The position numbers and the translations under genes were made by a program. From positions 7,850,058-7,914,057 of the forward strand of contig CM051034.1 in assembly GCA_027627225.1 (NCBI GenBank): DNA of 64,000 bases. Direction: 5' to 3'. This document shows positions 36,388 to 47,800 of this stretch, piece after piece; the first letter of the stretch is position 1, and each line of letters opens with the position of its first letter. This stretch comes from Congeria kusceri. Its lineage: Eukaryota; Mollusca; Bivalvia; Myida; Dreissenidae. Below the pieces are notes generated by a model. It saw only the letters and a list, made by a program, of their open reading frames with translations, was not told where the DNA came from and searched no databases.

Positions 36388-37700
36388 CTAAAACAGAAAC
36401 AAGTATTTTGTAAATATAGCAGGTAGAGTTAATTCTCTAACCAACAATATTTCTGATAGTAAATGCACGTTTAATCATCCAAAATCATGCAAAACATTCC
36501 ATGCCAGCCCTAGAGTAAGAATTAGAACACCAAGAACTACAACAAGTCTTCCCAAGGTAAAGGCAATCATTAAAATTATCACTCTAAATGACAATTCTTA
36601 AATTAAATACTGTTCTTATCTAAAGTGACAGTGTGTACCAGGTAGTATAAACATTATCCTTCCTAGATTTTGCAAAAAGATTGATAACTTTCAACAAACT
36701 CAGAAATGGTAATAAAATCAAGTCCTAGTTTCATATAACTGTTTTATGTGCATATTTGTGCAGTGAATGTTTATTTAAGGATTGTGATAAGGATGAAGGG
36801 CTCTTAATTTCCCCTTGCTGAAAATGTTGAGGACCCTAAATCAAAGTGGATGACATATTAAGCTGCCCGCTAAGTGTAGGCAGTTGGGAGTTTAACTGTG
36901 ACAATACCTTTCAGAAAAGAAACATTTGACAAGCCTACTCCAAACCCAACTACATACTAATTGGCATTAAATACAAGTTAAAAGTTGTTCAAACAAAGTA
37001 TTTGCCGTGACATCGCTGGCCTGCGGGGGATGTTGCTCATCACGGATACGGAGGCATGTCTTGTCTCCCCAGATACCGCTTTCCCAGGCTCAGGGAAAGT
37101 GGACGATGAGGACAATTTACGGGGATGACAACACCGAGAGAAGGCAAACAATGAGCTAAACTGTTTAAATGCTTGCGCGGGATACATACAGATGATTGGC
37201 ATGTTTGGCTCTCCATTTAAACCAGAGCAAGGATTTCATCATACATTGAAAAACATGGACATTCTTCTTCATTGTAGACTGTTCATTGTAGACTGTTCAT
37301 TGTAGACTATGTTCAAAACAGAAACCATTGCATCTTTAAATCCAAATACTGGATAATTTTGTTAATAAAAAAAAACACTCAATACTTCATTACAAATACT
37401 GCAAACAACAAAACCAGTTGAACCCTAGAGAAAACCTGTCAACTAATATGCAATAAGCCTAAAATAAAGGATGAAAGAATGGTTTATGATGGAGCCTTGT
37501 CAAAAAAAAACACATCTTTAATGTCATGTCAATACTAAACAATATACAAAATACCAAGGGTTCTAACATCTTTTGTTCAATATTGTCTTAAGAAAAAATC
37601 TCAATACAAATAAAAAATGTCTTTCAATTTGAACTGACTACAATAGTCTGTAGTCCGCATATAAATCAAATCTCTTCAAGCATAAATTGATCATATTATG
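36388..37700. other. Non-repeat stretch upstream of visible exon 1, with a GC-richer island
   Basis: Mostly AT-rich. Positions 37000-37190 are GC-richer and contain about nine CpG. Both strands are open there (plus: MLLITDTEACLVSPDTAF; minus: VMSNIPRRPAMSRQ), but neither has good splice borders. It could be a missed exon, a pseudogene fragment or a decayed element. Confidence 0.4.
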
Positions 37701-37709
37701 ACTAAAATA

Positions 37710-38379
37710 CAGTCAAAATGCGATACAACGAATCGCGATACAACAATACTACGAAATGACAGGATACTACGATTAAGGCGGCCAGTCCCCTCTGTTTTCC
37801 TTAAATATTTAACTTCAAAAAGATGCAATACTACGAATCTGCGATGGAACAAAAGATGCGCTACTACGAATAGATTATCAGGTCCCATCATAGTGTTTGT
37901 ATTGAAATGTTAACGTGATATTACGAAACAGATTGTCATCGAGAGATTTCACACCTTCCTGACGTAGATTTCACACCTCTGCCAAGTTAGACACCAAGCC
38001 AGTTTGTATGCACCATTGACAATAATAGTTGTTAACGAGTATATTACCATTTACTTACATTTTAACTGATAATTTGGCTTTGACTAACGACTTTCATTAC
38101 TACAGATATGTCATTGAGATTTCGACTATTTTGCGAAGTTAAAGTTTATTTTGGCTGCAAAATGCGAATACATACATAACTGTATCGTCAAATGCAATTA
38201 GTTTAATAAGTGCATTAATTTACCCTACTTCTTACCCTACGACATGCGACAAATTAACATTAAATGAAACAGCATTAAGTTACTATCCTTAATTTCCAAA
38301 AAGCTGGATATTACGAGAAACACAATACTACAAACAAGCTCATGCCCCCCCCCCACCGCCGTGACTCGGGTTTCGACTG
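37710..38379. mobile_element. Pogo/Tigger-like MITE (tentative)
   Basis: The left end TA|CAGTCAAAATGCGATACA and the reverse complement of the right end, CAGTCGAAACCCGAG, match in part. Subterminal TACTACGAA repeats occur inside at both ends. CAGTC.AA..CGATA.AACGAA termini are typical of Tigger/pogo families. The TA at the right flank is not conserved. No transposase. Confidence 0.55.
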
Positions 38380-38553
38380 TGGTAGTATTCAGGTATTCCA
38401 CACTTCCAACTCTTGCTTATGATGGAATATATCAGTTCTGCACAGGATGTCATGTTTTTGCAGGCATTGGTTTGTATGTAGATCTATGTTTGCTAGTTAG
38501 CAAAACGTTATGAACAGATTTACATGAAATATTCTGGGGAGGTCATATATATC

Positions 38554-38983
38554 CCTTTTCGAAGACGTGTATTAAATACGCATTTAATGCATATTAAATG
38601 CTGCGGTATTGGCACCATATTTTTTCTGCATTAAATGCGCAATTAATACACTTTTAGTACACTAATTGTATTTTTTCTGTACTTTTCCTTTTTTTCTTTT
38701 TTTTAAAGTGCATTAATGCACAAGAAAATACACTTAAAATACACTTGAGTGTATGTTTTGAATTTATAGTGTATTTTTCAAGGAGAAAAATACACTTTAA
38801 ATGCACTTAAGTGTGTTAATGCAGGAAAAATGCAGAAAAAATACACTTTTTTTCTGTAATAAGTGTATTTTTTCTGCATTTGTAAGTGTATTTACTGCGC
38901 ATTAAATGCATAAAAAATACGGTGCCAATACCGCAGCGTTTAATGCGTATTAAATGCGTATTTCATACACTTCTTCGAGAAGG
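38554..38983. mobile_element. 430-bp palindromic MITE
   Basis: The arms of about 63 bp start CCTTTTCGAAGACGTGTATT and contain CTGCGGTATTGGCACC; about seven mismatches between arms. The inside is rich in AATACAC and GTGTATT, also partly self-complementary. No target duplication recognised. Confidence 0.88.
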
Positions 38984-40140
38984 TTAAACATGGGCAAATG
39001 AACAAATGATTAGATCTTGGTGGTGATCTGAAACTCTGATTTGATCCAGGAATTTTAATTTAACGGTCACATTATCCTGTATAAATTATTATTAGCTGCA
39101 CAAGACATGATGGAAAAGAGCTGCTTGGCGGATGTCCGTCCTTTCCAAGTGTTTGAGTTTTTTTTATACATTATACTTTTGGAAGATTACATCAGCAAGA
39201 AAACAACAAAATGCAATTTTTTTAATCACTAACAAAGCCCGGTACGAGGCAACCGTTTTGCTTATTTCATCAGTGAAATATTCACCAGTGAAATGTGTAC
39301 CAAGATGACCTGGAGAGGTTTTCAGTGTGAACAAGCTTTGCTCTCATCCTTTATTTCAATACCAAAGAAATAGGCTTTAAAACATTTCCAAATTACATGT
39401 CAAAAGGAAGAAAAATGTGTAAACAGAGAGTGGGGTAAACAGAAATCACTCTAACAATTTTCCTTGTGTTGTCTTATAATTATAAAAAAAATCGTTTGAA
39501 CGGACATTTTTTAAAACAAGTGTTTATCTATATTATTTTGCCGCTGACACGCCCCTTTCGGATTTTAAATTTCTTCCTTAGCTGTCATAGAATATCATGA
39601 ATTTTTGATAATGCCAGTTAAATTAAAACAAAATAATTATGTTGTTTTCACCTTAAACAATATTTATAAAATATTGATTTGTATGTAAAAACAATAATTT
39701 ATTATTGCATTGGCACTATATCTAGGACATGATTTTAATATGCAACTTCTGGTTGTCAAAACTGCGAGTGTGATGATCAATTTTCAAATTGATACGCAGT
39801 ACATATCAGTAACTGCAATTTCAAAATAACACCTCAAATGAGTCATGTTACCATGACTAGGAACATGCATTATTTATAATAGAATGTTAAGTTTATTGAT
39901 ATGAAAGCAGCTGTGAATAATATATTGTTTTAAAATAAAAGCGAGAACATAAAATGGTCCAAATGGATGTGCCCTTAATGGGTCAATTCAATGACTCACC
40001 AAACATTGAGCTGGATTTCAGTATGCAAAATGTCAACAATGAAACTGACTGCTGTATTAACAAAATAAAATAACATACAAAATTAATAAGAACGTGTTAT
40101 AACTAGATCTACTTGTGTAGTAACAAGGTTCCAGAATACA
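38984..40140. other. AT-rich sequence, nothing recognised
   Basis: No exon borders, element ends or arrays seen. Confidence 0.5.
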
Positions 40141-40500
40141 TTCAAGTACACAGCTTATAGCCATAACACATTCTCGATAATTCAAGTACACAGCTTATAG
40201 CCATAACACATTCTCGATAATTCAAGTACACAGCTTATAGCCATAACACATTCTCGATAATTCAAGTACACAGCTTATAGCCATAACACATTCTCGATAA
40301 TTCAAGTACACAGCTTATAGCCATAACACATTCTCGATAATCCAAGTACACAGCTTACAGCCATAACACATTCTCGATAATTCAAGTACACAGCTTATAG
40401 CCATAAAACATTCTCGATAATCCAAGTACACAGCTTATAGCCATAACACATTCTCGATAATTCAAGTACACAGCTTATAGCCATAACACATTCTCGATAA
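40141..40500. repeat. 40-bp tandem array, 9 units, almost identical
   Basis: The unit is TTCAAGTACACAGCTTATAG followed by CCATAACACATTCTCGATAA. Nine units fit exactly into 360 bp, with only about four base changes in total, which points to recent expansion or homogenisation. Confidence 0.97.
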
Positions 40501-41485
40501 GTGCGAGGCTTTTTATCATGAGTAATATAAACTATTGTACATCATTATGCTGGTTGTTACAACATCTGCATTAGAAAGTGTATCTGATGTCTATGTTTCG
40601 CCCAAACACTGCCAATCTGCGATAAATATTCACATTAAGATTCTGCTGCACGGGACTTCGAAATTTTCTAGCATTCCCTGCATACAAAATGTAACAAATG
40701 TTGCTGCTACAACAACAAACATCATACATACATCTCTAAACAGCTAGGCACATTATATCCACTCTTTTATTATTCCTGGTGCTCCTGTATCAATTCTCCT
40801 CTCCAGCACATTAACATACACACATTATAACAGGCAATGAACAAGATGAAAAATCACTAATTCAAGGCAACAATATAACACAAAACAGACATCATGTAAT
40901 TCCATGGCCATGTTGGATAAAAATACACAACTTTATCTCATAATTCTTTGTACCATTAAATCTAGTTTTATTCTTCCAGACATTCAAAAATTCTGGAGGT
41001 TTCCAGGGGTGCTGGTAAAATGTATTTGATAGGTATATGTGAAGATATTCTGGGATCTGTAATGAGTCTACAGTACAGTCATAAAAGCCGACTGCACAGG
41101 TGAATATGGGAGGCAGCAGAAAGGAGCTAATGGTTTGCAGAGAACTTCTTGTTACCATCACACTTTCACTTACTGTTGCAGGTAGAGAGTGAGTCACACC
41201 TTCACGCCAGTGAGGCAAACAAACACCAAGTGCCATCTTTTACACACACACAAGCACCCCTCTCCTTGAATTATAACCATCATTGCAGTGAGAGCACTCT
41301 ATCAACACAGGTACTGTGTCAGGCCTGTGCTGTCACTTATTACTGCTAAATGGTTACGTTACAACTATTGTTCAATGTTTTAAAACGGTGCAAAGTACTA
41401 AAAGAATTGCAACTAAATCATGTTCTAATTCTACATACAGACAGGTGGAGGCTCATATAGAGTAATTTAACACACTGAATAAGCT

Positions 41486-41615
41486 ATAAACATGTGAGTA
41501 TGTTTGAAGATAAACATGTGAGTATGTTTGAAGATAAACATGTGAGTATGTTTGAAGATAAACATGTGAGTATGTTTGAAGATAAACATGCGAGTATGTT
41601 TGAAGATAAACATGT
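41486..41615. repeat. 24-bp tandem array, about 5 units
   Basis: The unit is GATAAACATGTGAGTATGTT followed by TGAA. As 24 is divisible by 3, an opposite-strand frame reads QTYSHVYL repeatedly. This is not evidence of a gene. Confidence 0.95.
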
Positions 41616-41809
41616 ACAGCATAATAAGGTTTTTGTTGAGAATATTTTAAAGCAGTTGTAATTTTATATATGAGATTCATTATCCTTACCATTTTTTCTT
41701 AATTTATTGTTTTATATATTCTTTGGGATCACAAAACATATACCATTTTTCTTAAATTGTAAATTTAAGAAATAATTTATATCCTCATTAAAATCACTTT
41801 GATACTTAC

Positions 41810-41849
41810 CAAAAGCCATCACGAATGAAATAGCTCTACTACCTTCAGG
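41810..41849 (-). CDS. Candidate 40-bp exon upstream of the coiled-coil gene
   Basis: On the minus strand an acceptor GTTGATTTTCCCAATAG and a perfect donor TTTTG|GTAAGTATC enclose 40 bp. Only one frame is open (PEGSRAISFVMAF plus one base), and it contains an ATG near its end. Direct splicing to visible exon 1 would create an early stop after that ATG. So it is an untranslated exon, part of another transcript, joined through an unseen exon, or a chance match. Confidence 0.3.
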
Positions 41850-43565
41850 CTATTGGGAAAATCAACTACAAAATATCCTCAAATCAAGATCAACACTACA
41901 AATGTTGTAATGTATAATAAACTTATTATTTGGTTTTAATATCCACATGAAAACATTAATCCTGGAACATTTCATCACATATTTATCAAATAAATAATCA
42001 TCCAATTGTGTCACAATTATCCAGAAGTGTGCAAGCAAATAAGGACCCTATACTGTTAATCCAAACTTGCAATTCAAACAAACTTTTCCACAAGCTCAAT
42101 ATTCAACTAGAATCTATGTCACTTCCAGAATGTTCAAAATAATACAATTTTACAGTGTCTCTGTTAAACTTCTGCAATATCACTTTATTTAAATCCAAAT
42201 GTGTGCATTCTCAGTTTCCAAAATCAAAATTCAATGTCACAGTATCCAAATCCACTATCCAACAATGTCACAATATATGAGTCCACAATTTAGAAATGTC
42301 ACAATTTCAAATCCATATTTCAGTAATGTCACAGGCCATAGCGTACGTATACAAATCCACTATCCAGAACCCAACTTTCTAGACAACTCATTGAACCAAG
42401 ATTTAATTATTAATTCATGGTCATGATCACTCCAATACAGCTTGTAAACCTGACACAAATAACAACTTCACTACAAAAGCATGTGCGACACTACATGGAT
42501 ATGTAATTATTATTGTTCAATATGCCCCAATAAACAATGGTACTCAAATAGCCACATAAACGCCAATTTGTTGCTAATGTATGACACAGCTAATATTACT
42601 AGCAATATTACTACTGTCGTCACATACCAGTCAATAACTGCAAGCATTATCAAGCTATTCACCAATACACGAAAAAATGTACCCTCTGGGGTCACACTGA
42701 CAACATCTTTGACAGTTTTATTAATTACCTATACATGGATTATAAAATGAGTAAATTAAATTAAATTTCCTCATAGCATGAAAGAAAATGTCAACATGAC
42801 AAGAAGGCATTCGGATGTTAACTTGTCACTATTGCAGTCCACTGTCTGTTCTAAGTATATAAGAATGCAAGCAGAAATCATTAATGACTTCCGTACTGTA
42901 CAATAAACTATTCATATAATGTAATCCTGAAACATATGCAGGACAGACTGGGAATGATGGATCAAGGAGATAATCATACGCAAATAGAACACAAATATTA
43001 TATAACCAGATCACAAATATTATCGGATAAATTAGCAGCTCATTTGTTCATGAAAAATACACTCAAAATCTACTACATCATTAAAGTGTTGATCAACTCT
43101 GGTGTTGATCTGACAAAACCAATAAAACAACAATTACCTGACGTGTTATATTGTGTGCAATACAAATATATCCGCTGGTCGGTTAGTTGCCAATAAACGT
43201 AATAACTGGTGTTGATTATCACAAATGAAATCAAAACACTGTCTGACTTGTAGACCGCCTATCAACAACAGTCAGCACCCTTCAGGGCATGTTTTGGTCT
43301 TCACATATTAGTAACATCAAAATGAAACTCTGTTACAATCAATGAAAGTCATAATACGGTAGATAAATCCCTGGCAGAAAAATTATTTCATACTTCCCCA
43401 CTTTCTACAGGAATACCCCATAAATAATCATCACAGACTAAATGCATTTTTGAATTATTTCTATTAGAACACATGATATAAGCAAGAAGCTATTAATGAC
43501 AAACATGCTTATGTTTCAATAACTCTGAAATAAGTTTAATACAAGACACAGAAGAGCATAACAGC
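41850..43565. other. AT-rich sequence, nothing established
   Basis: Short open frames only, without supportive splice borders or composition. No repeat ends recognised. Confidence 0.5.
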
Positions 43566-43566
43566 C

Positions 43567-43869
43567 GCGCCCGGCTAGCTCAGTTAGTAGAGCGCTGGAA
43601 TGTCAATCCGGAGTTCGATCCCCAGCCCAGCCACATAACTTGTGTGGGGATTGGTCATGAAATCATTTCTACAGCCACTCTGCCCCTACCTCTCATTCAA
43701 GTAGGGCAGTTGTCAGTTACTGGCATAAGTATGTGCACTTAGTACTGGTAAACTGCTTAGATCGGCTAAGCTTGCCCAGGAAAAGTGTGAGTAGGTTAAC
43801 TGAAAGCTGTGATATAACTCAAATGCTGTTAGAAATGGTGAAAATTCAAAACGAACAAACAAACAAACA
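43567..43869 (+). mobile_element. tRNA-derived SINE, family 2 (MetaSINE-like)
   Basis: The head has an A box in TAGCTCAGTTAGTAGAGC and a B box in GAGTTCGATCC, derived from a tRNA but with the stems lost. A central domain follows (CAAGTAGGGCAGTTGTCAGT, GTGAGTAGGTTAACTGAAAG), and an AAC-rich tail ends in (CAAA)n. The centre resembles the widely distributed metazoan SINE core called Meta, from memory and not verified. Confidence 0.85.
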
Positions 43870-44069
43870 GCATCTGTAACTCTCCACTGGATGAATTAAG
43901 AAGTGTCAGAATGGAAGGCACCCTGATTACCTCTAGTGGCCACTGTGTGCAGTGGACTGGAACCATCTATGCAAATTTGGCTTGGCAACACCCATGGAAC
44001 AAGTTGGCCCAGAGTTTTCAGAGGACATGTCCTTGACACACACACTTGCAGGTTTCTAGGAATCTGACG

Positions 44070-44308
44070 GGTTGTGGCTGTCTGGCTAGTGCAGCAGTTG
44101 GCACACTCGCTTCTCAATACGGCGATCGGGGTCCAATTCAAGGTCCCAGTGCAAGTGTGTTTGGTTGAGTTTCCTCTGCTTACTCCATGTTCCCCCACAG
44201 CACAAGACCACATCAAAATTTAAACAGTAAATAGCTGGAAGTTGTAGCTATGAATCAAAATTCTTCCCAACTTTCAATGTGTCTCTAAAAAGTAAATTAG
44301 GTTGGTGT
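44070..44308 (+). mobile_element. tRNA-derived SINE, family 1 copy 2
   Basis: The head GGCTGTCTGGCTAGTGCAGC and body CCCCCACAGCACAAGACCAC, TAGCTGGAAGTTGTAGCTAT match the copy at 5608-5873, here in plus orientation and more diverged. The B box (GGGGTCCAATTCAAGGTCCC) is damaged. Confidence 0.82.
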
Positions 44309-45950
44309 GATGGGAAACACTCTGGGTCCATACATAATGCTCCTTTGACATGGAAGGACTCCATAAACTTCAAAACAACAACAACAACAATAAGGAATCT
44401 TAAAGGTTGGTTCCCAGAATTTTGACAGTCCAGTGGCCAGGTATTTCACTGGCTGGTTCCAAGGTATCTGAAAGCCTGGTTCCCAGCGTAGTTGGTAAGC
44501 TCAGTCCTCGTCAGTCAGTCACCACAGTGAGTCAGTGACTCCCCAGGGCAGACTCGGCCTAGAATGTCTCTCATCTTACCGAATAAATGTAACAAACAAC
44601 ATTACAAATGAGGTTCACCTGCCACATGTCCACCTAGTTGGTTTATTAATGAGGTCCTGGACTTGCCTTACTTCTGCAATGTTAGACACTAAAATGTTGC
44701 TTTCAAATAACTAGTGACGCCTCTGCAGTGGGTGCTGTGTTATCATTTTGTTCAAAGTTTAGTTGGGTGTTCATGAACAGTCAAACTAAATATTAATTTT
44801 CAATGACATTAGATTACACTACTGTGGTCCAAGTTTCATTAATAACACTTCATTCCTTCTTGCTCTGTCAAACTTAAATCTGTGATTACAATCAATGTTC
44901 TAACAAACATGTTTTATTTATTTCTCAGTCTTGACACTTCAGATCGTGTTCTTCACATACATGATCACAATGTTCAGGTTTTTCTGTTCACTAAACCAAC
45001 TAGGTATTACAGCAGTTGAAGGCAAATACAGCATGGAAACTGAACAATGGACTGAGAAGAAAAGTTCTTAGCCACTTATTAAAAACACGTTTAACAATAA
45101 CTGTATCATAATCATTTCAATGTAACAAACTGTTACAAATAGATCAAGGAGTTAATACATTCTGGATTACTAACCAACACATAAATTTACCAATAGTTCT
45201 AATACATAACCATTTAGCATTGTCCCAAACAACGAAGAACTACCATTCGAACTACCATTAGTACAGCGTTTGAAACAGATCAGCAAAATTAATTCATATA
45301 AATATTGAAATTTTCAGTTTTCCCTGCTGCCATAATGACCATAAATAACTGTTTCACCTCAGTGAGAAATGAACTATTTGTAAAAAGTGAAGCAGAAAAT
45401 TGGTCACCAGGGATATTTCACATTTTTTCAACAACAAAAAAACATTATATACGTTGAATAGATGAAAACTGCGGATAGTAAATTAGCACATTATGCTAAC
45501 TATATGCTCACGTCTATGGCAACTCAGAGGCTCGCAAATACGGGATGAATCAAATACGTCTGCTGGCTGCCCAACTTCCTCATACGGCGCACCACATGTA
45601 CATTTCACCTCTCATGTTTTATTTCGCAAAAATGAAAAGGAAATTGAGTTTTTATACCTTGACAAATGTTAATTACGTCCCAGTGACAATAATTTCAAGT
45701 CAGCAAATTGAAGATAAAATTACCATATAATGCAGGTAAAATGGAAGAATAGGAAAATCCATTCTTTTCACCAGCGACCAGATGTTCGTTATTATTTGTT
45801 GTATTCACAAACAGGAATTTTACAACACTCTGCTTTAATTACCTTAATTACCAGTAATCGCTGTGTTCTGTACTGCCAAGACCAATCGCTCCCGGAGGGA
45901 AATTACATTACAATCAATATACTGACATTCTGGCGGAGACCCGCTTTAAT
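44309..45950. other. Sequence with no recognised gene
   Basis: It contains short imperfect GGTTCCCAG repeats near 44.4 kb and AT-rich DNA. No exon borders judged reliable. Confidence 0.5.
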
Positions 45951-45954
45951 GTAA

Positions 45955-46115
45955 TTTTTAGGGGACTTACACTCCTACCACTTTATTACAATTTTAAAGG
46001 GGAATTACACTCATGCAACTTTATGTAAACTTTTGAGGGGACTTTCATTGCAGCCAGATTATTGAACATTTGAAAGGGTCTTACACTTCAGCCAGTTCAC
46101 CAAATTTTAGAGGGG
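45955..46115. repeat. Degenerate tandem repeat of about 48 bp
   Basis: Three to four diverged units of the form AGGGGACTTACACTCCTACC, ACTTTAT..AATTTT. Confidence 0.6.
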
Positions 46116-47028
46116 ACCTTATTGGTGCATGTCAAAGTTGTTTCTTTTATCGTAAGTTTGCATTTATATCAAGACATTTATATTGAGAATTTATACGGGT
46201 CTCTTTCCATGGGGTATTGTTCTCAAAGCATGTATCATGCTGCCCTTCTGCCAAGTTACTGTGACACACCACCCAACTATATCAGGCTCCCTTCCCAAAA
46301 AACTTTGACAGAGCATTTTTATTGAGGGGGAAATGCTTTTTGTACAAATAAAACACTACTGAGTCTTTAAAATGTGTTGTTGTTTTGCAATTGACCGAAT
46401 AACAGAGGCAATCTGTTGAAACCTACATTTTGCAAATCATATTTTCATAACAAAGGAGATATCATAATTATGTCCAATCTTTCCAACCAGACGCTATTTA
46501 TTAAGCTGCAACTTAATGCAACATCATGTAGTCAGTAATTATGAACCATTTGATTCAATGCCTGTGGTATATCAGAGTATCATGTTCCTATTGATAGGTA
46601 CAAATATATGGCCACTCAACGGAACGCTATACCGTGCCTTACTGGTGATCGATACCATTTGAGATGAGTAAAAAAATATCATTAACATAATAACAAAATT
46701 TAAAATACATATTCATACATGCCATATGTCCCGGTCTCGCAGGGATTGCTTCGCTTTCGCGAGGTTCATCCCGGTGTCCCGCTCAGATGCATTTTGTCCC
46801 GGTCAACCACAAAAATCGATATTAGTGTGCTTTATTGGGCCAACAATTAACTTCATTAATCTCTTAATTGGTCCCTATGACAATAATACCCGACAGCTGC
46901 GTGTCAAAAAGGAGCAGTAATGCTTGTCCGGTTTGGTCCGGATTTTGGCACCTAAAATGCTAGTCATTGACACCTGTATTGTGCGAAAAACAATCACCCG
47001 ACCCGCTCAACATTAGAGTTTAACAGTT

Positions 47029-47036
47029 TGACGTCA
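47029..47036. promoter_or_regulatory. Consensus CRE palindrome TGACGTCA
   Basis: TGACGTCA, the CREB/ATF site, lies 76 bp before an ATG, in a CpG-richer stretch that also has CCATGGCAAC (similar to an RFX half-site) at about 47070. Context suggests a promoter on the plus strand; activity is inference. Confidence 0.4.
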
Positions 47037-47111
47037 TCAGCTTATATCGCGTGTGCCACCCATGGCAACGTCTTTTCTTGGCTGTCCCTCAGTACCAGCT
47101 GAATTACAGAT

Positions 47112-47152
47112 ATGGGTCGTGAAAAACGTGCTACACGTGGAGGGTGGTTACA
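47112..47152 (+). CDS. Candidate first coding exon (41 nt)
   Basis: ATGGGTCGTGAAAAACGTGC opens a frame reading MGREKRATRGGWL, followed by a good donor CA|GTAAGTG. A basic N-terminus and CRE-containing upstream DNA make it gene-like, but no downstream exon was identified. It may be the start of the resident gene of the surrounding element. Confidence 0.3.
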
Positions 47153-47800
47153 GTAAGTGTATGTCATAAATCAATACTAACCTATCTGAATTACAATAAA
47201 ATTATCGATACGGCGTAACTGCTTGTCATTGTAAAGAAAATCTTTATGGTGACAAAAGACCAAGAACCAGGATGTACTGCCCATCATTCAAGATAGATCT
47301 ACTGATACCCACTTTTGTTGTTTTGCGCTACGAAAGTTTTATACAAAAGTAAAGATTTCACAGTTCTTTGCAGTACACTATTTTTATATCGCGGTCAATG
47401 CACCACGCTTTCCGTACGGATGACGTGACATTGTAGATATCAGCATAATTTTCCCGCACTTTTCTAGCAGAACACAGAGTATATGCAATGCATGTGCATC
47501 TTAACTGTAAATAGAACTTGTGTTTACGTGGCGTAAACAGTAAAATTCGGATAGGCATTTCAAATTTCGATTTTATTATACACATTTTCATACGTGATGT
47601 TATAATCACTAAATAGTTGAAAATATGTTATGTTACACATTATGGACAACAATGAAAAACATTGTTGTGAGTAAATATCGGTAACTTTTTTTATGTAGTG
47701 AAAACAGGCTAGTGTATACATAAGTGTCCCGCTCAAATGTCAAATGTCCCGGCGATTTTTTGTCAATGTCCCGTTTTGGCCTGAAAAAATTATGGCATGT

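Larger units (their letters stand above)
46718..47800. mobile_element. Candidate TIR element of about 1.1 kb
   Basis: It starts ACATGCCATATGTCCCGGTC and ends GGCCTGAAAAAATTATGGCATGT. ACATGCCATA is a perfect 10-bp inverted repeat, and TGTCCCGG-type repeats occur near both ends. No target duplication seen. Inside lie a full CRE palindrome and a candidate first exon. Confidence 0.5.

Noticed and set aside
40141..40500. CRISPR-like regular repeat
   Set aside because: Units are directly adjacent with no unique spacers, and the surroundings are eukaryotic.
43571..43640. Functional tRNA gene
   Set aside because: A and B boxes are present but the acceptor, anticodon and T stems cannot be formed; a SINE body and tail follow.
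44560..44640. Minus-strand donor ATTCG|GTAAGATGAG
   Set aside because: No acceptor of comparable quality upstream and no open frame that fits the coiled-coil gene.
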